A stretch of 64,000 nucleotides of DNA. Origin: Andrena cerasifolii. Taxonomy: Eukaryota; Arthropoda; Insecta; Hymenoptera; Andrenidae. Shown here one piece after another: positions 9,501 to 19,780 of the stretch. The notes under the pieces were generated by a model. The model saw only the letters and a list, made by a program, of their open reading frames with translations. It was not told the origin of the DNA and made no database searches. Location of the stretch: NCBI RefSeq assembly GCF_050908995.1, contig NC_135120.1, positions 4,601,433-4,665,432 of the forward strand, given 5' to 3'. Both the position numbers and the translations under genes were made by a program. Every line of letters begins with the position of its first letter. The stretch's first letter is position 1.

Positions 9501-9889
9501 AAATAAATTTGTAATATTGCACGAATTTAGTAGAATTCACGTTTTATTTGGTTACCCGGTGTATGAAAGAGAATCGGAACGATGCAAGGAGAGAGGGAAG
9601 CCTGGGTGGTAAAGTGGGGGAACAGAGACCTCGCGACAGTCGAAGAGCTCATTCTACATGCGCGAAATGGGTTCCTTCTAAAATGACTTGGAGTATAGAC
9701 GATCTCGCGGCAAACATTTCTTACATTCTCATGAAAGTTTTAAGATTTATGTTTATTTTTCATATTACAGAACAGCGAGCTCAAAAAGCAGCTCAGAAAG
9801 ATGAAATATGGAGGGGGAAGAGGAGGAAGGGGAGGAAGAGGCGGGAAACGAGGAAGAGGAGGAAGAGGAGAAAGAGGAGAAAGAATTAA
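6535..9889 (+). CDS. Arg/Ser-repeat basic protein, two exons (6535-7021, 9771-9889)
   Basis: The first exon follows TTTTTTAG and begins with an ATG at 6535; it encodes a Lys/Glu-rich start, then five copies of TPLRRRSRTSSR, then diverged RADSVLATESAK-type units, and ends at 7021 in a GT donor. The second exon starts after a good acceptor (CATATTACAG at 9770) in matching phase and ends in a Lys/Arg block with KRRKRRKRRKN before TAA at 9887-9889. AATAAA follows near 9930. The product would be about 201 residues, very basic, likely nuclear, with SR-like repeats suited to phosphorylation; function is not known. A DD82E-like mariner occupies the intron; without it the intron would be about 88 bp, a normal insect size, which supports the model. 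Met 6535 may be internal if upstream exons exist. Confidence 0.45.
6581..6980 (+). repeat. coding minisatellite, 36-bp then ~33-39-bp units
   Basis: Five near-identical 36-bp units (core ACTCCGTTGCGAAGACGGAG) run to about 6760, followed by diverged units built on ACTCCGTCCTCGCGACGGAG. Every unit is itself an inverted repeat: ACTCCGT and ACGGAGT flank a 5-7-nt loop. The array is in frame with the Arg/Ser gene and keeps the opposite strand open as well. Confidence 0.85.
7297..8895 (+). pseudogene. DD82E-like mariner transposase, frameshifted
   Basis: Exon 7297-7344 (16 codons, donor GTAAGC) joins exon 7526 onward (acceptor TCTCTTACAG) in phase. The exon continues to a stop at 8744-8746, giving about 422 residues. 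The N-terminal part is a helix-turn-helix region (GVGYRTVVETLKEF). The catalytic core shows YYLDETWVN (first Asp), VIVMDNAPYHS (second Asp) and CDLNPIQLAW where the family has Glu in NPIE: the third catalytic residue reads Gln here. Near 8685 a single-base shift moves the family-like C-terminus into another frame: FIRHTTKVEDKLYDLD followed by an Asp/Glu-rich tail to 8895. Both changes argue that this copy is dead as an enzyme. An earlier ATG at 7241 is out of phase with exon 2. Confidence 0.8.
7345..7460 (+). repeat. tandem repeat in transposase intron
   Basis: Six units of about 19-20 bp built on AACTGAAGTATTATAAGC / AACTGAAATATTATATGT, starting right at the donor. The rest of the intron to 7525 is ordinary AT-rich sequence. 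Confidence 0.8.
9045..9335 (-). repeat. inverted partial copy of the transposase (291 bp)
   Basis: Exactly reverse complementary to 7533-7823 with about seven substitutions and no indels. It covers the start of transposase exon 2 (MKYKEMIKLVGNTCGV on the minus strand) and stops at the ACCGACAGTTCCGAG point. It lies inside the same element, 1.2 kb downstream and opposite in orientation. Confidence 0.9.
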
Positions 9890-10269
9890 TAATTTTTTTA
9901 TTTCAATTCATAAGAACGTATTTTGTAAAATAAATAAATAAATGTGTAGTCGAAAATCATATATTTAGTAAATAATTTTTTGATTCCAAGGGCTTTCATC
10001 CGTCGGCCATGATTAACATGGCGACGGATCACGCTGGGGCGCTATCCGCTCGAAACACATTTTTTTCTGTCACAGAGTACTGGAGCACTTCTATGACAAT
10101 TGTTGTCCGCGATTAAAAGACAACAGGTCTCGCAGCATCTCCAGGCTCACGCATATAAACCCTTATCTTGAAACCGAGAAGTGCTTCGCTGAACATTCCA
10201 TTTTTCTCCTCCGCACTCACCATTTGACAGAACCGAACCGCTTCCCTTCTTCTTTCAACATATCATTCG
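9890..10269. other. 3' flank of Arg/Ser gene, no further gene
   Basis: Contains an AATAAATAAATAAATG polyadenylation-like stretch near 9930-9945 and a small hairpin with CCGTCGGCCATG against CATGGCGACGG near 10001-10026. Nothing else recognised. Confidence 0.5.
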
Positions 10270-10669
10270 GCTAGATCATACCACTTTGAATGTGTATCTA
10301 ACATCTGTCGAACCACTTTGATCACGTATTGAGCATCTATTGTACCACTCTGAACGTGTATCAAACATCTATCGAACCACATTGATCACGTATTGAACAT
10401 CTATCGTACCACTCTGAACGTGTATGGTACCACTCTGAACGAGTATCGAATGTGTATTGAGCCACTTTTACATAATAATTATAGCAATTGTTTTTTATCG
10501 TACCACTCTGAACGTGTACTGTACCACTCTGAACGTGTACTGTACCACTCTGAACGTGTATGGTACCACTCTGAACGTGTATGGTACCACTCTGAACGTG
10601 TATGGTACCACTCTGAACGCGTATCGAATTTGTATTGAGCCCCGTTTACATAATAATCATAGCAATTGT
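10270..10669. repeat. minisatellite, ~19-20-bp units
   Basis: Units of GTACCACTCTGAACGTGTAT and diverged relatives repeat from about 10275 to 10625; a longer block (GAACG-GTATCGAAT...ATAGCAATTGT) is duplicated at about 10437-10490 and 10615-10669, so the array grew at two scales. No coding role apparent. Confidence 0.85.
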
Positions 10670-11241
10670 CTTAATCTAGCATACATCACACACAGAAGGC
10701 TGGGGAGGATGAAGTAAAACATTTTATTATGCAGTAAAATTGATTATATTTTTATTTATGCATTTCTCTCTGGTGTTTAGACCACCAGTTGAATATTATA
10801 AATACATTTTGTAAAGCACAGTGTTTTGCATGTCGGTCACATCGCAGAGTATTAACTACATTTAGCTTATTTAGAGATTTGATATCCTTGTAGTCAATAT
10901 CCAGCGTCTCAATGATCACATCAGCTCTCGTATTTTCATCGAGGAAATCCACAAACCAGTCACGTTTCTGCAGCCCTTTAAGGGGGCCGTCTCCTTTTTG
11001 TTATGGTCCGAATCGATCGAAGCGCCCTTGTAAACAGACGGACCCTAATAAAACTACTGCGGTCGGTAAAAAGAAGTTGTACAATGGTGACATCTACCGG
11101 TACTCTACGTAGACGAATTTTTGACAGCATAGTTGCCGCATGTTCTGTTGTCTCCGTCTCTGCCGCGCTGTTGCCACAGCTCCTTCTATTGAGAAGCTTG
11201 GAGGAATACGGCACGAGAGCTGCGTCTAGGCAGCGATCGCC

Positions 11242-11378
11242 GGGCTCCATGTACCGCTGATGGAGGGGGGAACATCGACAGGAGCGGTGGTTATGTGTGG
11301 GGAACTGCGGTGCGTCAGTCACGCACACATAACCACCGCTGTAGGTGTTTCCTCGTGCATCAGCTGTAGCTGGAGCCC
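11242..11378. repeat. imperfect hairpin with 18-bp core
   Basis: GAGCGGTGGTTATGTGTG near 11282 pairs with CACACATAACCACCGCT near 11324, and the outer GGGCTCCA/TGGAGCCC bases extend the stem. Inside the TTAA element. Confidence 0.65.
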
Positions 11379-12117
11379 GCCAATTCCTGCGTCTAGCATC
11401 AGAGCCTTGCTGAACGTAAAGGAGGATAGCACTATTGAAAGATAGAGAGGTTGAGTAGTGAAGTTAGGAAACATGTCAATGAAACAATACTAATTTAGTA
11501 TTTATTTATACATAGAACGATGCAATACTTTGTATAATCAATGTGCAAATTCAAAGCATACAATTTGAATAAGGTACATCACCGAAGTGTAACATGCCGA
11601 TCGTAATGAAATTTATGAATGCTGTAATTCTTCTAAAAACATATGCCGCTTTTTTTTCATCTAACTATACATCAAATTATCTTTTATATCAACAAGAATT
11701 GTCTGTTTCAATAATAGTTTTGTACATGGTTTTCTTCGGAATTGTTATTCCACGGTTGTAAAAATTTATCAATATAAACCAGAGTTCAGTACTAACAATA
11801 CTGATATTTGGGAATGTCCCATTAAACGATTTTATTTAGCTACGATCCTCTGTTTGTTTGTTTGTTTGATTCAAATCTGGAAACTCAATTTTAAACCACT
11901 TCCAACCATCCAATTCCCTCGAAACTTTGCAGAGGTGCGTAGTTTGGTTGACAATACAAAATTATGAAAAAACTCCGAGTGGGTGAAAAAATTACCTAGT
12001 CACCAAGAAATAATAACCCATAACAATAAATCAACCATTCTTCAAGCAAACTGTTAAACTGCATACAGCAATAAGAGTAATGTAAATCCACAAACACTAA
12101 AAACTAGAAAAAGTATA

Positions 12118-12412
12118 TTAAACAATTTATAATAAACGATTTTATGAAAAATGCATTAAAAACTAAAAAATATTTATTTTCTTATACTACAATTTCGATG
12201 GTGTATTTTCACATAAAATCGTGGAGCAGGATATCTCGCAACAAATTCATTTCGACACTTGAGGCTATACTAAATTGATTCATATTCTGTTATGAAATAT
12301 CCTGAACCACGTTTTTATTTAAAGTTGAAAAACACCATCGAAATTGTAGCACAACACTAGAAGTATTTTTTAGTTGTTAGTGCCTTTTTGACGAAATCGT
12401 TTAACAGAACAT
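12118..12412. repeat. palindromic AT-rich insertion
   Basis: CTACAATTTCGATGGTGTA near 12189 pairs with the inverse near 12333-12350, and outer TAAACGATTTTATGAAAAA pairs weakly with sequence near 12390-12405. Probably a small foldback nested in the TTAA element. Confidence 0.5.
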
Positions 12413-13041
12413 TTTTTTATATATTTTTTGTTTCTAATCAAGTTATAGTCATTACAATAAATCAATCCAATACCTGCAATCAACTACCTGTAAAAGAAAA
12501 TTTGCAGTTTAGCGATATTTTTGTAAAAGGACTTAGTGCCGTGTTTCGACCCCAAATGCCCCACTGTGCGCCGCCGAACAACCCAAATCCTCGCTGGTCG
12601 GGACCAGCGCGGCGTTGAGCTCGTATCGCGAGCAGAGCCCTAATTCTCAGTGTTCGTTTCTCGCTTCTTTTTAGCTGATAGGGGGAGCGAGATGGAACGA
12701 GTGTCAGGCGTCCGAAAGACGGAGCGAGACAAACAACATCTCGTCGTCTATCTCGCACCACCCTCGCTCGCTTTCAGTGCCTCTTGCTCGCTCTCGTTCC
12801 ATGAGACAATACTGTAGTATCTTTTATTTGACTTTATCCAGATATTATCTTTGCCCATCTCTGTTCTCCAACTGCTTCGCCGTGATTCATTCAAGCCTCC
12901 TTGATGGAAAAATATTGATAGGGGAAATGCGGCAACAGCGCGATTCGACTCTCGATACGTCTCGGCAACTATGTCTTTCCTACATTTATCGGCTAGATTG
13001 GACTTCCACCGGTTTTGATGGTACAAGGTACGAATATACCA

Positions 13042-13758
13042 TCAACGCCGGTGACGGAGAAACCTTGAAGCTTCATTCTGTCATTTTTCGGGCTGTCCTG
13101 AGTACACGATTCATAAATTCATTATTATTTCAACGTACGGTGCTTATTAGCGTTCAAACGGACCAGACCACCCTGCACGAAAGTCTACCGAAGGCAACTA
13201 AACCCGCAAAAACGTCCACCGTGCCGATTCCAGGACGAAAGTTGTAATTTACGGTTTGCTTACTACATCGCGTATACGCAGGCCCGTTGGAACCATGCGC
13301 CGCACAAGGGCGCCAGCCGAATGGTACGCTAAAAAAACTAGATCGTACGCTTAATAATAAAGGAATCTAACACCTCACATAAACTAAATATAAATGTAAT
13401 TCTTTTAAACATATTAAGTAGAAAACAAGTGCAAAAAATTGGGGACAACAAAAATTTTTTTGCACAAGGGCGCCAGCTAACCTCGCGTCGGCCCTGCCTA
13501 CACGTCACGCTGGTGCTACATGGCTGCAGTGCACCATTAGCGCCACCAACGGAGAAGCCTTGAAGCTTCATTCGGACAGTTTTCGAGTCATAAATTCATT
13601 ATTATTTCAAAGTGGGGTGCTTATTAGCGTTCAAACGCACCAGACCACCCTGCACAGATGTCTACTGAAGGCAACTGTACCCGCAAAAACTTCCTTCGTG
13701 CCGATTCCAGGACGAAAGTTGTAATTTACGATTTGCTTACTACACGCGTATACGTGCA
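13042..13758 (+). repeat. ~215-bp direct repeat inside the TTAA element
   Basis: 13042-13276 and 13546-13758 are the same sequence in the same orientation (shared landmarks CTTGAAGCTTCATTC, GTGCTTATTAGCGTTCAAAC, GATTCCAGGACGAAAG) with scattered substitutions. GCACAAGGGCGCCAGC also occurs twice in the spacer. Confidence 0.8.
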
Positions 13759-14252
13759 CGCTTTTCCTAGCTTGTGTGAGCGTACTCACACATTCAAAGG
13801 CCCGCGGAGACGGCCCCCTTAACGTATATGATATGAGATGTGTCATCTTTTTCATCGATCGCACCGACAACAGCTTTCGTAATTAGCTGTTTAGCCATAC
13901 TGTACGGAACGTCTCCATCTTCCCACCGTAGTCCATGATGTTTTGCCACCAACCATCGGATGTTCGATTTGTCGGATTTCGTAAAAAGATATTGCGGCAT
14001 CAAACTCCCAAAAATATAGTGCGAGAAAATTGTTCCCATTCGTAGGACAGCCACTTCCTTGACAACAAATCTTCCATCAACGATGTACCCTTGCAGGTCA
14101 ACAAATGTTGGTACGGCCATTATCGGTACAGAGATGTGCTCGCTTCCAAGACAGACAGGAGAATGTGGTCTTTCTCGTAAGGCATCTCGATTTTCACGAT
14201 GAAATTTTGTACGAATTTCGCACATGAGAGGATGGGCAAATAGCGTAGCAAT

Positions 14253-15465
14253 TTAATTGATTTTGCACACAACGTTTGACAGCGGATTGTATTCAACCAC
14301 CCGATCATGCAGAATTAGACAGTAGGCTGTAGTATTTGCAGGCATATTCTCTTTACAGTCGAATTCTATGCGCACGTTCACGGTGCAATTCTTGATCGAC
14401 TCATTTTGTCGCGAGCAATCAATCACCACGAGCGGACCAAATTGCAAAAATTGGGCCACGGTGAATAATGCCTCGTTGCAACTATGTCCGTAATACGATT
14501 TACGGAAATGCGTGTACATGTTAAACAGGATGGCGAGCCTATTCTTGTCAAAGTCCAAGTTCATGTCATCGTACGGGTAAAATTCCGAATTGAGAAAAAG
14601 TTTTACATTAGTCAATTTGCAATGGTCGAACCGAGTAACATCTTCGGTCATCACATTCTTTCGAGCAGTCTGTAGAGCAAAGATAATGTATCGCGGCTTC
14701 TCGAGTTGCGCAGCTGCCTTCACAGCCCACGAATGCTTGGTCGTGCTCTGTAAGAGAGGATACTCGTACAGATCCCAGGAGCGTAAACTAATGCTCAGGT
14801 TTTGTCCACTTTTCAAAGCACGTAGCAATGATAGCTTATTAACATCATTCAGCGTCACATGAGGCTTCCGCCATTGCACTTTAAGTAATTCAATTTCTGA
14901 TTCTAACGTCGGAGATCCTATTAGAGAATTGTTATCGTTGCGCGATCGTATTAAAATCAATTCGCGACGTGCATTAATAACCATGCGTTTGTAGTCCTCG
15001 CAAAATCTCAGCAAATATTTGAGCGGGATGCAGAAATTGAAATGATTTTTCACTATTAGCTCATCGTGCCGTTTCAAGCCCCATCCAGCATTCTCCATAT
15101 TTTTGTCCTCGTCGGATGTCAGCGATACATAGTTTTTAAGCGTGCTGGTTATTCCAACATTTCTGTTGCGATCAATCTCCACACCATTCAGCTCATATCG
15201 AATCTCATCAAATATGAATGCCATGCAATTATTTCCCAACATCACCGTCGATGCATCATTTGGCTTATTTATCGTCAATTTCCCCTCCACGTAGAGGAAA
15301 CTTTCACACGGCAATGTGTATAAAATCCTGTTGCTGTATAGGTATTCTTATCTCATCGCTGTGTCCAAACATCGTGTTGACGCATGGGTTGTATGTATGA
15401 GTCTCAACCTTGACGATGCGATCATCAAACGTCGGCTTCCCTCCAATGTTTAGAATGTCTGCCAT
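14253..15465 (-). pseudogene. candidate major capsid protein of the Polinton-like cluster, frameshifted
   Basis: An ATG at 15465 opens MADILNIGGKPTFDDRI; that frame stops near 15308, while the rest of the protein (353 residues from 15314, with TLKNYVSLTSDED, LKVQWRKPHVTL, LVVIDCSRQNESIKN) lies one base away. A one-base insertion near 15327 explains the break. Total length would be about 400 residues. The protein is typical of arthropod Polinton-like clusters and sits between PolB and the small nuclease-like gene; the double jelly-roll capsid role is inferred from neighbourhood and size, not from a visible motif. It would act in particle assembly. Confidence 0.5.
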
Positions 15466-15667
15466 TTTTCAACTTAATTGCGCACAATGAATCCCAGCGT
15501 TTTGAAAAATACAATGTTCGCAGCACTGAGCTTCTTTTTAGCGTAATCAGAGCAGTTGCAGCTGTTATTGTTGTTGTTGTTGTTGCAGTTGCACACAATT
15601 TCACTTGGAAGAAACGTGTTTCTGGAGTCGGTTAACACAAGCATCTCATTCATTCACACCACATGTA

Positions 15668-16096
15668 TTATCGTCGACGCCGTCGTACGTGCAGTCTGAT
15701 GGTAATCTCCTCACCTCAAAAATCGAGCAACCCTCTGTCTTGATCCACAATGCGTATCGTTAGATCCGTAATGACCCGTGTGGTGATCGGAAGGTAAATG
15801 ATCTGTGCGGGCGTTTCCGATATGTTATATCCTGTTGGGATTCTCGGAGAAAATTCATGTATCGTATGTACGCGCATCCCATTGCTGTACGCGCCAGCGG
15901 TCACGCTACATTCTATGCGAATAATATTCACGTTCATGATATTAATCGGATAGTCCGATTCGTGCCACTGTACCGGTTCTAATACGCGATTCGTCGAGAA
16001 TCCCAGTAACGATCCAATGTTATTGGGCTTCGTAAAGTCTAAAATGAACGAGCAGTACAGCTCACTTTTCATGGTGTTGTTGTTGGGGCGCAACAC
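15668..16096 (-). pseudogene. small jelly-roll-like (minor capsid candidate) protein with premature stop
   Basis: ATG at 16096 opens a 126-residue frame ending in TGA at 15716-15718; beyond it the same frame continues with GEEITIRLHV and an Arg run to TAA at 15668-15670. That looks like a CGA-to-TGA change about 15 codons before the end. The protein is rich in beta-type sequence (TNRVLEPVQW, NIIRIECSVTAGAY, PTGYNISETPAQIIYLP). It lies directly downstream of PolB and upstream of the capsid candidate. A penton-like role is plausible but unproven. Confidence 0.45.
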
Positions 16097-16106
16097 TATA
16101 GGATAC

Positions 16107-17955
16107 TCATCGTTGTCGCCGACATCGTTGGCATCGGTGCCATCGAGATTTTAAGGATACCGCTCGAGTAATCGCTGTTTCAAATATTTGGCAATGGCCC
16201 AGTAACACATACCGCTTGTTATCATATGGACTTAGAGCGATTTTGAATTTCGAAATGGTGTACACTTTGTGCAATTTCAAATTCAAGTCGCTATATTCGC
16301 CCAAGGTTCTAATGTTGAAACGCTGCCAGACTTCTCGATAATAAAATGTGAATCGTAGCCGGATAAATTATGAAAAACTATGGGGATGTAAAAAGCATTT
16401 TTATAAATTAAATTGCACTCCGAATGTGCTGGACCTCTAAACCGTCCGGATAGATGGCAATGATCGTGGACTCGTATATCATCAGCCTTGAATGGTTCTT
16501 CGCAAATGTGGCAATGTGCTGCATTGCGAAGTGTCATCCATTGTTCGCTAGTTAAATCTAACATTGGTGTATTGTTAGCCACAATTGGTTTAGCAAAATT
16601 CGCAAATTTTTTCAGCTCTTCGACGAACCGAGAAACACAATCCGCGTCGCGGTGTAATCGATACGCCGATAGTGATGTATCGTACGAGCAATGCATATAG
16701 TATGCAATGCTATGCACTTTTTGGTGCTGGTATGCGCGTAATTTTTTGCCCTCCTCACCCTTCAAGCTGTCCTCCGTTTTCTCGCTGATGCACTCGAGAT
16801 CTGCATATACAACGAAAGGAAGTCGCTCCTTCCTACCGTGACCGTCAAAGCTGAAGCATTTGTTTGCTTCGCTGGGCAGCAGGATGGCGCAGTTGTTCAG
16901 CTTCCCACAGTCCAGCGAATGCGCCACCAACTTCTCGGCAGATCCAAAGTAATGCATGCATCCGCAAAACCAAAATAAAATTTTCATTTAATTTTTCATG
17001 AGACATTTCAACATTTCATAAGTTTCTATACATACCGATCACAGATGAATTTCTTTTCTCTGTGCCTGCTCAACTGCATGCTCACCAGCCGGGACAAGTC
17101 TTTGATCAACGCAAAGTGTTATACATCGCCATGCTCTTGATTCGGTGTGTAGAGCAGGTTGACGTGCCGATCCCTCTTGCGGCTGGTGAGGCGCAGCGGA
17201 AAAACTGTTGGCCCTTTCTTCACCTCCATCTCTGAGCTGTATACGTTGATGGAGATTTCGTTCAATCTTTCAAACTTTCCAATTTGTTTCAGAGAGAGTG
17301 GAAATTCAATTCCCTGAAGATTTAGTATGGAAGCATAGTCGGGGTATGAACTTGGGCACGCGGTGTCTCGTTGGGCGGAATGTAGCGCAGCGACCACTGC
17401 CCACGCGAAACAGGCGTTGTCCGAGGATTGCACGGTAATCGTTGCTTTCTTTAGCAATAATTCTCGCGGCAACTTGATGTGACACCCCGCGCGCAACGGA
17501 TTGTACTTGTTCACATTGACGGTCAGGTTGAGAATTCTCGTTAATGCCCATCCGCTGTCGCGTTCCTGGAACTCTTCCAACGATGCCAGGGTGGGTTCGA
17601 TGATGTATCGCTCATACCATTCCTGCGGATCTGATGTGCCAAAGAGTTCACAGTTGCGGGTGTTGATGCTTTTACTAGCATGTTTGTCACCAGTCACAAA
17701 TTCGCTGTTAAACACTGTGTTCACTTTGCGGTTCTGATGCTTCTTCAAAGCATCTCGCACATGTTCCAACACAATGGTCTCTGCATCCTGGAGGAAGTTG
17801 TGCGGCTGGATATAATTCGAATTTAGCACGACACCAGTTAATACGCAACTATTGAAAGCAGTGTCTATTTCTGCTTTGAGGCAGAAACCGCTTTTAATAG
17901 AATCAAAGCAATACTCGCGGATGCCACCTTGTTGGTGCACCCGCGCATGAATGCC
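16107..17955 (-). pseudogene. DNA polymerase B (Polinton-type), palm domain deleted
   Basis: Three pieces align in order on the minus strand. 17955-17119 carries the N-terminal region (NACFAWAVVAALHSA, FERLNEISINVY, RDRHVNLLY). An in-frame TAA at 17119-17121 and a second stop near 17033 break it. 16987-16283 carries a Cys/His finger and the 3'-5' exonuclease region with FVVYADLECI (catalytic Asp/Glu), DHCHLSGRFRGPAH and IVFHNLSGYDSHFI. At about 16300 the frame jumps straight to a C-terminal signature (KVYTISKFKIALSPYD) near 16270-16200. The whole polymerase palm, hundreds of residues, is missing, so the gene cannot make an active enzyme. The 5' end abuts Gypsy sequence near 17955. Confidence 0.75.
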
Positions 17956-19710
17956 GAAACGCGTATCACTACGGACGCGTCCCACGTTGCGATGGCCGCT
18001 GTTCTAGAAGGCCGTCTCAGGGAATTGGAAGCCTTTAGCTTTTTTCTCACAGAAACTTTCGCCAGCGCAGATTAACTGTAGTGCCTGCGATCGCGAACTG
18101 ACTGCGATTTTTGAAGCAGTGCAATATTTCCGATATTTTATTGAAGACAGAGTTTTCAAAATACTCACAGACCATACGCCACTGATGTACGCGTTTGTAC
18201 AGCGTTCGGATAAAGCGTCGCCGCGCCAAATACGCCACCTGTCGTATATTGCTCAGTACACTGCGTTGATCGAACATATTCCAGGGTCAAGCAATGCCGT
18301 CACTGGTCCGTTATCTCCAATCGAATCACTGAGACTTCCTCTCGAAATTAGTTTGAAAGATTTAGCAGAGAAGCAGGTAAGCGACAATGAGTTAACTCAA
18401 ATCCGCGCTGCACCAAATCCTCAATTGAAATTAATCAATCTGCAATGGGGCCCGACTCACACCTCGGTCAGTTGTGAGTTACCCGGCGAATCCATTCGCC
18501 CATAAGTCCCGGCACCTCTCCGGAAGGCGGTATTCGAAATGTTTCATAAGCCCGCGCATCCGAGCGCGACGATAACGGACCGCTCCATTAGGCAGCGATA
18601 CGAATGGCCTGACATCCACCGGGACATTGCACGATGGAGCAAACAATGCATCGCATGTCAGCAATAAAAAGTCTCGCGATATGTCAGACGCGTTCCCGAA
18701 CATTTCTTGGCACCGCATGGACGTTTCGATCAAATACATTTCGATATCATTAGTCCGCTACCAGTTAGTATCGGATTCAGTTCCTGTCTTACAATGATCG
18801 ACCGTTTTTCGCGTTGGGTAGAGGCCGTTCCCTTAGAGGAAACCTCCGCCCAAACAATAGCCAGAGTGTTCTACGATAGTTGGATTTCTCGGTACGGTAC
18901 GCGAAAAATAATCACAACAGATCAAGGTGCTCAATTCAAATCTCGGTTATTCGCCGCGCTACTGAGTTTAATAGGTTACGAAAGAATTCGCACCACCCCA
19001 TACCATCCCACGTATAATGGGATTATCGAACGTTGGCATCGGTATTGAAGGCGGCAATCATGTGACACAAGGACCAAAATTGGACACAAGTATTGTCAAC
19101 CGTTCTTTTAGGATTGCGTTCGCACGTACGCGCGAACCCCGGCGCATCACCGGCTGAGTTTCTGTTCGGCACGACAGTGCGTCTTTCGGAAACTTTTTCC
19201 TATCGGAGGATTTATCGCCAAACCCTGACATTTTTATCGAAAAATTTCGGGAATACATGCGTATAGTCCGACCGGTACCGGTGGCGCGTAACTATAAAAA
19301 ACGCGCATTCTTCTTCGACGATTTGAAAGCCTGCACTCACGTTTTCTTGCGAAATGTGGTAAAAAAAAACGTTAGAGCGGCCGTATGCCGGCCCATATAA
19401 AATAGCGAGACGCGTGTCCGATGCAGTGTACGAAATAATCGTCAACGGTGCGACACGCTGTGTTTCAACCGACTTACTGAAGCCAGCATATTTCGTATTA
19501 GAAAATGCAAACGAAACCGCGTTTGCGTCCGCGGATCGTCCACCGATTCGCCCACGTCGGCGAGTCTACCGTCACGCCCGGTACTTCGAACCTATGCGCG
19601 AAAAAAGGTCACTTTCGCTCCCGGAACAAAACCAGTTACATAATTGCAAACTTCTTGCCATCCTCGCTGTAGCGATGCATTTGTACATATTGTATATACT
19701 GTAAATACCA
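17956..19710 (+). pseudogene. Ty3/Gypsy pol fragment (RNase H and integrase), degenerate
   Basis: Starts abruptly at TTDASHVAMAAVL (end of reverse transcriptase/start of RNase H), shifts frame near 18010, then WKPLAFFSQKLSPAQI and ILTDHTPLMYAFVQ (RNase H). In-frame stops follow at 18503-18505 and 18666-18668. The integrase has the HHCC-type finger remnant (HKPAHPS, CIACQQ) and the core with HFDIISPLP (Asp), ITTDQGAQFKS (Asp) and HPTYNGIIERWHR (Glu). Frame breaks near 19044 and 19350 precede the C-terminal region ending VSTDLLKPAYF. 5'-truncated at the Polinton remnant; no gag, protease or full reverse transcriptase. Confidence 0.8.
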
Positions 19711-19780
19711 TGTAAATATTATATCTTATTTAGTTATGTTTAAGTTCGTGCACGATTGCAAATGCCCTGAGGGGGAGTGT

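Larger units (their letters stand above)
7037..9695 (+). mobile_element. Tc1/mariner DD82E-like (Sailor-like) element
   Basis: Terminal inverted repeats of about 27 bp (TACTCCAAGTCATTTTAG at both ends) are flanked by TA at 7035-7036 and 9696-9697. The element contains a promoter-side GC-rich stretch, a two-exon transposase, and near its right end an inverted partial copy of the same transposase. It landed 14 bp downstream of the donor site of the Arg/Ser gene. The catalytic spacing of 82 residues between the second Asp and the third catalytic position suggests the DD82E branch of IS630-Tc1-mariner. Confidence 0.8.
10982..13818. mobile_element. 2.8-kb TTAA element, piggyBac-type ends, no transposase
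   Basis: Both ends are GGGGGCCGTCTCC (13 bp, perfect inverse match) and both are flanked by TTAA (10978-10981, 13819-13822). Inside are hairpins, a long direct repeat and AT-rich sequence but no recognisable transposase, so it is non-autonomous. It interrupts the nuclease-like gene. Confidence 0.8.
10752..14120 (-). pseudogene. RNase H/DEDD-like small protein of the Polinton-like cluster, split by a TTAA element
   Basis: Reads on the minus strand from ATG 14120 (MAVPTFVDLQGYIV) to 13819, then resumes at 10977 and ends in TAA at 10752-10754. The 2837-bp insert between carries TTAA on both sides. Taking the insert and one TTAA away leaves 528 bases, exactly 176 codons with no stop inside, so the insertion is the only visible break. 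The N-terminus has an Asp in VDLQG and a Glu in KEVAVL, spaced as in RNase H-fold exonucleases; the C-terminal piece has CDRHAKHCALQNVF. The protein type is a common uncharacterised arthropod family; nuclease activity is a guess from pattern. An upstream in-frame Met at 14225 exists, but 14120 fits the domain start. Confidence 0.55.
10752..17955 (-). mobile_element. decayed Polinton/Maverick-like (adintovirus-like) remnant
   Basis: Four minus-strand genes lie in order: protein-primed-type DNA polymerase B, a small jelly-roll-like protein, a ~400-residue candidate capsid protein and a ~175-residue nuclease-like protein. Family B polymerase next to capsid-like genes is the hallmark of Polintons and adintoviruses. 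No integrase, protease or ATPase and no terminal repeats were found. All genes carry breaks and a TTAA element interrupts the last one. Old endogenous copy; described only. Confidence 0.55.

Noticed and set aside
10393..10717. Tandem repeats considered as a CRISPR-like array or coding repeat
   Set aside because: Units are directly adjacent with no unique spacers, in eukaryotic DNA; it is a minisatellite and the frames through it are by-products.
10982..13818. piggyBac transposase within the 2.8-kb TTAA element
   Set aside because: The ends fit, but no frame longer than 156 codons and no DDD motifs are present, so it is non-autonomous.
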